Of a DNA stretch of 64,000 bases, positions 57,906 to 64,000 are shown piece after piece. A model generated the notes under the pieces. That model did no database searches and had not been told where the DNA came from. It saw only the letters and a list, made by a program, of their open reading frames with translations. Position numbers and translations under genes: made by a program. This DNA comes from Gammaproteobacteria bacterium (GTDB lineage: Bacteria; Pseudomonadota; Gammaproteobacteria; Steroidobacterales; Steroidobacteraceae). Location: assembly GCA_025359565.1 (NCBI GenBank), contig JANYFY010000016.1:124001-188000 (forward strand), in the 5' to 3' direction. The stretch's first letter is position 1. Each line of letters starts with the position of its first letter.

Positions 57906-60900
57906 TCAAAACTTATAGCCCACCGTCAAGCGCAAGGTCTGAGGAGCGCCTGATATATTTCCAGTGGCGTTATAACGGACTGGCTTTGGATTTGCTACCC
58001 CGTTCGAACCATAACTGGATATTGTGTCTGTATAATTATGCGAGTTAAGCGCGTTGATCAAATCTACACGGATATACGCCGTTTGTTCCCCATACACGGT
58101 GAAGTTTTTAGTGGCTTGTAGATCGAGCGAACTAAATCCTATCGCATCTAAAGGTGTGTTGGATACCGGCGTACAACCGCTACCTGTCGCGTAGTACGTT
58201 TTGTCAGGCAAAATCCCGCAGGCTAAGTCGTTAACCGGTAGAGGCGAAGCCACGCTCAGCTTGCCGGCGAAAATCATTTCCCAGGGACCACTGATCGAAG
58301 CAGTCGCGACAATACGATGCCGGGGGGCCGCGCTCGACGCAATTTGGGGATATTGAGCGACTGTGCGCTCATCAAATGCGCAGCAATCGTCGATATGGAT
58401 ATGATTCTGTTTCGCGCCCGTGAAGGTATAAGCAATAGTGGTACCCCAGCCGGATTCCATCGTGAAGGGCTTTTCTGCCGACAACAATACTTGTGTGGTT
58501 TTCCTTTCGAAGCCTGTGCCTCCCAAGATCAGCGAACCAAAGCCTGGAATGCCGTTCCCCCATGGCTGACCGCCGTTTACCCAGAACGCGCCGTCGGGAT
58601 ACCGGTTGCCAAGCGTCAAGGCAAAGCCGTCGTAACTTAAGATTCGCGAAACGGTTGCGCTTGTATTCCAATCGCCTACCTTATTGCGCATACCTAGGCT
58701 GAACTGATCAGAGTGCGGAGGTTTGATGTGATTGTTCATTAAATCGGCTTCCTGCCCGACGTTGGTCCCCGCGACGAGTGCCTGGAGATTGGTGATGCCA
58801 TTAAGATACTTCGGGTCCCAGGCGAAGCACGGCGAACCCGTATTGCCTTTCACACTGGTACACCCGGTAGGGGGATCGAAGTACACCGTGATCTGCGGCA
58901 ACGCAGTCTTGGTTTGCTCAACCTGCAGATTCTGATATAGATCCCGATCGTAGGAACGTCCATAACCGCCGAATATTACATGCTGCTGATCGGCGTTGAT
59001 ATCGAAGGAGAAGCCTAAGCGCGGTTGAAATTCACCCATGTAGGCACTGCGATTGTGTCCGGTGCTAATGTAGTCGTTGATATTGACTCCGCCCTTGGCG
59101 AGCGTCTGAGCGTAGGTCTGACCCGGAAACAAAGTTTGCGCGTTCAAATCTAGGTTGTTTAAAGCGGCCACCACATTAGCCGGCGTTACATTATTAAGAT
59201 AGGAGGAATTTTTTTCCACATCCCAGCGAACGCCTAAATTCCAGATTAAGCGCTCATTAACCACCCAATCGTCTTGAAAATACAGGCCAAATTGTTTGTC
59301 TTTCGATTTTGCGGTCGGGTCCAATCCTGCCACCGGGTTTGTAAACAAGGCTCTGTATGGAGAGCCTGCAAAGCCCGTCTGCGTAGCGTTAAGATCAAAA
59401 GTAAATTGCGGATTGATGTTTAAAGCGTCCGCTGCGGTCAATTTAATTTCTTTGTACTTGAAGCCGGTCTTCAGCGTGTGATCGCCCATCCAATGGAGAT
59501 CGTGAAAGGTCAGATCGTCCTGAAAACCCGGTCCTCGTTGACCTTTGTTTTGACTTGCACGCGGGTCAGGGGCACCTGTGCTGAGCACGGTTTGGTCATT
59601 CTTATCGCGAATCGCGTAAACCGTTCCATTGCCGATGTTTTGACCGACCTTATTGTAGAAAGTATCCTCATCAGTAAACAACGCATCATTGAACCAGCGG
59701 TCGGCACTATGCTGCCAGCGCGCGGCAAGGCGGGTATCAGTATTCTTGATGTTTTGACTAGATGATGGCGCACTTTGGTTGCCGATGCCATCAACTTGTT
59801 TCTCGTCGCGAATTTTGGCGCTGAATTCAAAACGATCATATTCTGATAATTCCCAGTCCAATTTGCCGAAATACAGACTTTCCTTAAAAGGTAGGTCTGA
59901 CGGCCCCAACTCCGCGACCGCATTCGCGGGAAGCAACAGGGTTATTGGCGTCCCATTCACGGACAAAACCCCGGGGACCACGGTAATCGGCGTATTGTAT
60001 TTCTTGCCTTCGTAGGTTACAAAAAAATGCAGTTTGTCTTGGATGATGGGGCCGCCAAAGGCGACGCCGTATTCTTTATCTTGAGATTTGGTTTTTACCC
60101 CGGCATTCAGCTCTGAAGGCGTGTAAGCCCGCAGCCCGTCGCTGGTATAGGTGCCAAACGCTTCGCCATGAAATTCATTAGTGCCGGATTTCGTTCCCGC
60201 GGTGATCGCTGCGCTCGAAACCTGATCGAATTCGGCCTTGTAGTTTGAGGTGATGACTTTATACTCACCGATGGCTAGCTGCGGAAAGGGGTTGCCCTGG
60301 GTGAAGCCATTGCCGTTGACTCCTCCGAACACATAGTTCTTTTGGCCCACACCGTCGATAAAGACGTTGGTAGCGCTCTTATCCTGTGCGCCGCCGCGTA
60401 GGGAACCGTTGCCCTTGTTATCTACGCTAAATGCCAGACCCGGTACCGTATCTGCAAACTCCAGAAAATTGCGCGTGAGTTGCGGCACCGTTTGAATCTG
60501 CTGCAGCGATACAGTACCGCCGACTTCGGATGTTTTGACTTCAACCAGACGCCTCGAGCTAACTGTAATTTCTTGCAACGATTCTCCGGCGACTGCAGGT
60601 GCCGCACCGGCCGCAAGATCCAAAGTAGCCGTTGAAGCGACCGTCAATGTAACGGCGGCCTCCGTGCCAGGACCTGCATCGACTCGATACGTTCCGGGAG
60701 CCAAACCTACTAGCGTATAGGTGCCTTCGGCACTCGCCTTGGTGCGGCGCGTTGTACCGGTGGCGACATTCTTTGCAGTGACCTCAACGTTGGCCGCGGC
60801 TTTACCCCTTAGGGTTGCGTCGGCCGTTTGCGCCCAAACAGTTGTGGGCGACGCGAGGATCGACGCTATGGCGGTAGCGAGGAGCGACTGGTTAATTGAT

Positions 60901-60923
60901 TTCCGGGTGCATCGCGTTTTCAT
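57906..60923 (-). CDS. TonB-dependent receptor with N-terminal carboxypeptidase-regulatory-like domain (Oar-like)
   Basis: About 1005 residues. Signal peptide ends near TTVWAQ; a beta-sandwich (about 35-105; GTYTLVGLAPGTYRVDAG) like the carboxypeptidase regulatory domain precedes the plug (about 110-240; TVPQLTRNFLEFADTVPGLAF split as TVPQLTRNFL and VPGLAF) and the barrel, ending LTVGYKF with terminal phenylalanine. I chose the ATG at 60923 because AGGGG is eight bases upstream, rather than the ATG two codons earlier. It is followed by the halogenase-like gene after six bases. It probably imports an oligosaccharide made by the surface GH144 enzymes; the substrate is inferred from neighbours. 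Confidence 0.92.
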   Translation of the reverse strand: MKTRCTRKSINQSLLATAIASILASPTTVWAQTADATLRGKAAANVEVTAKNVATGTTRRTKASAEGTYTLVGLAPGTYRVDAGPGTEAAVTLTVASTATLDLAAGAAPAVAGESLQEITVSSRRLVEVKTSEVGGTVSLQQIQTVPQLTRNFLEFADTVPGLAFSVDNKGNGSLRGGAQDKSATNVFIDGVGQKNYVFGGVNGNGFTQGNPFPQLAIGEYKVITSNYKAEFDQVSSAAITAGTKSGTNEFHGEAFGTYTSDGLRAYTPSELNAGVKTKSQDKEYGVAFGGPIIQDKLHFFVTYEGKKYNTPITVVPGVLSVNGTPITLLLPANAVAELGPSDLPFKESLYFGKLDWELSEYDRFEFSAKIRDEKQVDGIGNQSAPSSSQNIKNTDTRLAARWQHSADRWFNDALFTDEDTFYNKVGQNIGNGTVYAIRDKNDQTVLSTGAPDPRASQNKGQRGPGFQDDLTFHDLHWMGDHTLKTGFKYKEIKLTAADALNINPQFTFDLNATQTGFAGSPYRALFTNPVAGLDPTAKSKDKQFGLYFQDDWVVNERLIWNLGVRWDVEKNSSYLNNVTPANVVAALNNLDLNAQTLFPGQTYAQTLAKGGVNINDYISTGHNRSAYMGEFQPRLGFSFDINADQQHVIFGGYGRSYDRDLYQNLQVEQTKTALPQITVYFDPPTGCTSVKGNTGSPCFAWDPKYLNGITNLQALVAGTNVGQEADLMNNHIKPPHSDQFSLGMRNKVGDWNTSATVSRILSYDGFALTLGNRYPDGAFWVNGGQPWGNGIPGFGSLILGGTGFERKTTQVLLSAEKPFTMESGWGTTIAYTFTGAKQNHIHIDDCCAFDERTVAQYPQIASSAAPRHRIVATASISGPWEMIFAGKLSVASPLPVNDLACGILPDKTYYATGSGCTPVSNTPLDAIGFSSLDLQATKNFTVYGEQTAYIRVDLINALNSHNYTDTISSYGSNGVANPKPVRYNATGNISGAPQTLRLTVGYKF

Positions 60924-61280
60924 TCTCATTTCCCCTACTCGACTAAATTAATTAAGTTTCAAGTCCAAATAGCTTAAGTCTCATGGCTGTGCCTCATACG
61001 CAACGTCTCAATTAACCGAGAATTCTTAACCTTTCGCTTCGCGAACTTACACAGCAATACTTTAAATAGATTACGCCTACAATCTTAGTGACGTCAATTG
61101 TCTGTAGGACGAAAGGAAAATTTTGCGTTTTATTTTTTGGCAGTACATAATCGTTGTATTTTTGCCACAATCGAATCGGGGGTAAGTACAAGCGCAAGAA
61201 TTGTTTGCTGGCGAAACATTTATTGACAGGGCGTACCTGCCGTTCTACTAACAGCGATTGAGTGCGCTGTGCACGACGGA
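60924..61280. other. 357-base intergenic region upstream of the TonB receptor
   Basis: No coding sequence, tRNA or recognised riboswitch is seen. It is AT-rich next to the receptor start and holds TTAATTAA. A candidate promoter for the receptor is listed separately. The end of the second GH144 gene borders it, and no clear terminator hairpin for that gene was found. Confidence 0.6.
61068..61097 (-). promoter_or_regulatory. Candidate sigma-70 promoter for the TonB receptor
   Basis: On the minus strand TTGACG (61097-61092) and TAATCT (61073-61068) are separated by 18 bases, giving a leader of about 140 bases before the receptor start. The -35 is good and the -10 weak, so confidence is low. Confidence 0.3.
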
Positions 61281-62765
61281 TTAGCTTTGACCGGCGGGCG
61301 CTTGAGCCAGCCAGCCTCCCGAGAAACCCGCTCGCTCCAGTCCGCGGCGCACGGTGGGATGGTTGCGCATCGTGCGCCACACGAGTTCGGTGCGATGATT
61401 GCCGATCATCGCGAGGGTTGATCCTTGGTCGATGCCGAGATAATCAATATCTACCCACCCAAACTCTGGTACAAGTCGTCCGTAGCGCAAAGGCTTGTCA
61501 TAGTCAAAACTTAAATTGAAGGCGTCTAGAAATCCATACTGACTATAGATGGTTTTTCCGTACTCTTTGCCCATTTGTTGTAGAGCGGGTATCACGATTT
61601 CGGGGGCGAAGGCGATCGACGTGGCGGCAGCCGTCGGCGCGATAGTGCCATCATCATTAATGCCCAAGATGCCGCCACCGCGCGCGCTGTAGGCGTTAAA
61701 TTGCAGGGTTCTACCGGATTTGTGAATGTTAACGTCGGCTGGACCGTCGCTGGCCGTGAAGCCCCAGACGTTTTCGCCGTAACCTGTCCAGCGTTTCGGA
61801 TTGGCGATGGCATAAGCGCGATTCGCATAAGTAGCCCGGCGAGAATTTTCGAAATAATCCAGATCTCGTCGCTGCATGTAGGTGTCGCGGATACCGCGAA
61901 AATCGATCCACGTGTGTGAAAATTGGTGACCGAATAAAGCCGGAAAGGTCAAATGTTCTTGGCCATGCCAAGTACCCCAAGATCGATCATAAGTCGAACA
62001 CCACTTGGCCCATGCCGCGGGGTGGACGGCGAACGTCGGTGATCCCAGCGCCAAAATATAGACTAGCATGGCTTCGCAATAGCCGAGCCAGTCGTGCTTG
62101 ATGAAGCCAGATTCCGGTCGCCACCCATGGCAGATGGCAGGCGCGCGCGGCTGCGCCCATTTCCAGTCGATGCGCGCTTCGATCTCATCGATCAAGTTAC
62201 GGAGTTCCGACTCGACTAAATTCGAACCGTCAAAATAAGTTCGACAAAAAAGCATTCCGCCCATCAGGAAGGCCGTATCGACCGTCGACAACTCGAATTG
62301 CCGAACGCGCGTCCCGGTCTGCATGCCTAAATAATGGTAGTAAAATCCCTTGTAACCCGCAGTGCCGGTGGCCTGGGGACCCTGCGGCGCGTTACGAAAA
62401 AATCGCGCGGTTGCAAGAACTCTATTTGCTGCCTGGGAACGTGATACATAGCCACGTTCAACACCAATCGGATATGCCGTGAGTCCGAATCCGACCGACG
62501 CGACGCTGGCAAATTCCTCATTTGGCCACCGGTCGCATACCAAACCATTGGCCGGGTTAGTAGTATCCCAAAAAAATTTGAAGGCCCGTTGAGCGAGGTC
62601 GTCTATCAATTGCTCGGGCTCGAAGGGAATCGAGACGGGTTCTGATATGGTAAAACGGCCATCGCTTTTGCGCAGCGCACATCCGCTGGCAATCGCAAGG
62701 CCTGCGCCCAGAATTAAGCGGCGTCGATTATCGATTGGCTGTGTCGCATGCCCTTCATCAAACAT
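61281..62765 (-). CDS. Glycoamylase-like/GH144 protein, probable endo-beta-1,2-glucanase lipoprotein (copy 2)
   Basis: About 494 residues from the ATG at 62765. The N-terminus RRRLILGAGLAIASGC combines a Tat-like start with a lipobox ASGC. GFYYHYLGMQTG, GENVWGFTASDGP, FLDAFNLSFDYDK and DIDYLGIDQGSTLAMIGNHR match copy 1 almost motif for motif. It lies upstream of the TonB receptor on the same strand and is divergent from the esterase gene. Like copy 1 it is expected on the outer membrane or in the periplasm. Confidence 0.85.
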   Translation of the reverse strand: MFDEGHATQPIDNRRRLILGAGLAIASGCALRKSDGRFTISEPVSIPFEPEQLIDDLAQRAFKFFWDTTNPANGLVCDRWPNEEFASVASVGFGLTAYPIGVERGYVSRSQAANRVLATARFFRNAPQGPQATGTAGYKGFYYHYLGMQTGTRVRQFELSTVDTAFLMGGMLFCRTYFDGSNLVESELRNLIDEIEARIDWKWAQPRAPAICHGWRPESGFIKHDWLGYCEAMLVYILALGSPTFAVHPAAWAKWCSTYDRSWGTWHGQEHLTFPALFGHQFSHTWIDFRGIRDTYMQRRDLDYFENSRRATYANRAYAIANPKRWTGYGENVWGFTASDGPADVNIHKSGRTLQFNAYSARGGGILGINDDGTIAPTAAATSIAFAPEIVIPALQQMGKEYGKTIYSQYGFLDAFNLSFDYDKPLRYGRLVPEFGWVDIDYLGIDQGSTLAMIGNHRTELVWRTMRNHPTVRRGLERAGFSGGWLAQAPAGQS

Positions 62766-62842
62766 CGCGTGAATTCCTCGTTTTGATATAGTACCTTTTA
62801 TGCTCAAAGCCGCGTTGTGAATCATCTGCATGAGGTATTTTA

Positions 62843-63634
62843 ATGCTACTCCTTAATCGGTTTGTACTGACGTTCTTAATTTGTATCGTCGTTACGGGTC
62901 CTGCTGAGGCGAAGCACGAAACTGGTTTTCTGGATCGTTTGGTGGTGGTTAACGCTGTTTCCTACAAGTACCAGGTCTACGTGCCCGAAAATTGGACCGC
63001 TGCCAGGCAATGGCCGGTGATTCTTTTTCTGCATGGTTCAGCTGAAAGGGGTGAGGATGGACTTGTTCAAACGGAGGTGGGCATTGGCACCGCAATCCGT
63101 CGCGATCGTGCCCGCTTTCCCACCATCGTGGTCATGCCGCAAAGCCGCGCAGATGGGTGGTGGACTGAGCCGTCAATGACGGCGGTGGCGATGGCTGCCT
63201 TGAGCGCAGCTTCGAAAGAATTTCGCGGCGATCTTGCGCATACTTACTTGTCGGGTCTATCGATGGGGGGCTACGGTGCATGGCGTATCGCTGGCGAATA
63301 TCCCAACCGATTCGCCGCGCTCGTACCCATATGCGGCGGTATAGTGAAGCCTGAAGAAGCTCGAAGCCACGCCTCGGATGATATGAGTGTTTACACTGAA
63401 GCTGCGCGAAAGATCGGATCGCGCACTCCGGTTTGGATATTTCATGGAGGCGATGATACGACCGTGCCAGTACTTGAATCGCGGCGTATGTACGAGGCAT
63501 TAAAAGCACTGGGTGCTGACGTTAAATATACGGAATATCCGGGCGTCGGCCACGCTTCTTGGGAGAACGCGTATGCTGAATCTGAGCTGATGCCGTGGAT
63601 ATTGTCGAAGTCGCTACTTACCCGCCACTTCTAA
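62843..63634 (+). CDS. Exported alpha/beta-hydrolase esterase
   Basis: 263 residues with a signal peptide ending near PAEAKHE. Oxyanion region [14 protein letters not shown] (about residue 56), nucleophile elbow [12 protein letters not shown] (about 140), acid region [10 protein letters not shown] (about 215) and [11 protein letters not shown] with the histidine (about 245) match predicted esterases of the phospholipase/carboxylesterase or PHB-depolymerase-like type. In carbohydrate loci such enzymes often remove acyl groups from glycans. It overlaps the convergent third GH144 gene by 21 bases at the 3' end. Confidence 0.85.
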   Translation: MLLLNRFVLTFLICIVVTGPAEAKHETGFLDRLVVVNAVSYKYQVYVPENWTAARQWPVILFLHGSAERGEDGLVQTEVGIGTAIRRDRARFPTIVVMPQSRADGWWTEPSMTAVAMAALSAASKEFRGDLAHTYLSGLSMGGYGAWRIAGEYPNRFAALVPICGGIVKPEEARSHASDDMSVYTEAARKIGSRTPVWIFHGGDDTTVPVLESRRMYEALKALGADVKYTEYPGVGHASWENAYAESELMPWILSKSLLTRHF

Positions 63635-64000
63635 CTTTTTGAGCATACTCGGGATCTCAGGATTCGACATAAAGGTCTTCCACAGAAGGCCAGTACGGTA
63701 GTTCTCCACCATCGCCACAATGGGCGCTTGATTGAGACCCATGTAGTGCCACGACACCCAGTGTTGGGAGGGATTGTAGTTGTCACGAGGTCCGTAGATT
63801 CCCCATAGCTCCGTGCCAAGATCGCGATAGTAATGTTTGAACGCTGCCATTGACGCCTCGGGCGTGTACGGGAAGGAGGACAGTGCACCCGTCAGCGTAA
63901 TGGTTCCTTCGTCGTTGGCAGTGTCGGGTGCTGGAGTGCTGTATCCATTAAAACCGAAGCTCGCGGTAAGGCCCCACGCATCGGGTCCGTAGCCTGCAAA
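63614..64000 (-). CDS. Glycoamylase-like/GH144 protein (copy 3), N-terminus beyond window
   Basis: The last 128 codons of a leftward gene cut by the window edge. [30 protein letters not shown] and [16 protein letters not shown] match the C-terminal third of copies 1 and 2, and [20 protein letters not shown] is the shared C-terminal helix. The segment that reads YLGIDQG in the other copies is YMGLNQA here, so the active-site surroundings differ and the substrate may too. The start and signal peptide are not visible. Confidence 0.82.
   Translation of the reverse strand, partial: FAGYGPDAWGLTASFGFNGYSTPAPDTANDEGTITLTGALSSFPYTPEASMAAFKHYYRDLGTELWGIYGPRDNYNPSQHWVSWHYMGLNQAPIVAMVENYRTGLLWKTFMSNPEIPSMLKKLEVAGK

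Noticed and set aside
56388-60923. Halogenated natural-product biosynthetic cluster
   Set aside because: No synthase, synthetase or tailoring genes accompany the halogenase-like gene; the setting is a glycan and TonB receptor locus.
60924-61280. Cobalamin or other riboswitch upstream of the TonB receptor
   Set aside because: I saw no B12-box-like or other recognised aptamer motif; the neighbours point to a glucan rather than a cofactor.

Overview
The window is a chromosomal segment of a gammaproteobacterium of moderate GC. The order lptD-surA-pdxA, the mre-rodA-mltB-rlpA-dacA-ybeD cell-wall block, lipB/lipA, hemA-prfA-prmC and lolB-ispE-tRNA(Gln)-prs-rplY-pth-ychF is classical for this class. 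The amgK-murU pair, the gatCAB operon, the spermidine-dehydrogenase-like Tat proteins and the TonB receptor plus tryptophan-halogenase pair point to the Xanthomonadales/Nevskiales/Steroidobacterales side rather than enterobacteria. The lineage is an inference from gene content only.

Bases 1-19000 are housekeeping genes. They cover outer-membrane biogenesis (lptD, surA), vitamin B6 (pdxA, cut by the window edge), peptidoglycan recycling (amgK, murU), lipoylation (lipA, lipB), the rod-shape and peptidoglycan operon (mreBCD, rodA, mltB, rlpA, dacA, ybeD), the Glu/Asp-tRNA amidotransferase (gatCAB) and hslO. The gene for PBP2 (mrdA), expected between mreD and rodA, is not there.

Bases 19000-33000 are more accessory. 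There is a membrane-anchored Ser/Thr kinase with a C-terminal Calx-beta-like domain and a leftward ocd-arginase-putA operon that can take arginine through ornithine and proline to glutamate. A Tat-exported FAD oxidoreductase follows a phosphatase-superfamily protein, and a secreted S33 hydrolase lies next. A small VOC/bleomycin-resistance-type gene sits between partial integron-like core sites.

Bases 32200-43000 are again core: a leftward hemA-prfA-prmC-ppiB-mtgA-trhO run and a divergent rightward lolB-ispE-tRNA(Gln)-prs-rplY-pth-ychF run, followed by tRNA-Met. Just after this lies an outer-membrane beta-barrel gene interrupted by one in-frame TAG. A second FAD oxidoreductase paralogue follows.

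Bases 46700-64000 form the most interesting part, a dense carbohydrate-utilisation locus. It holds three proteins of the glycoamylase-like/GH144 type (two complete, one cut by the window edge), a GH3 beta-glucosidase and an OpgG/OpgD-type protein without an opgH partner. It also has two large exported proteins of unclear family with glycosidase-like features, an exported esterase, and a TonB-dependent receptor paired with a flavin-dependent tryptophan-halogenase-like protein. GH144 enzymes and some OpgD/OpgG proteins (GH186) are known endo-beta-1,2-glucanases, and GH3 enzymes can finish sophoro-oligosaccharides. I therefore read the locus as a candidate system for uptake and breakdown of beta-1,2-glucans or osmoregulated periplasmic glucans of other bacteria. 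Substrate and completeness are inferences.
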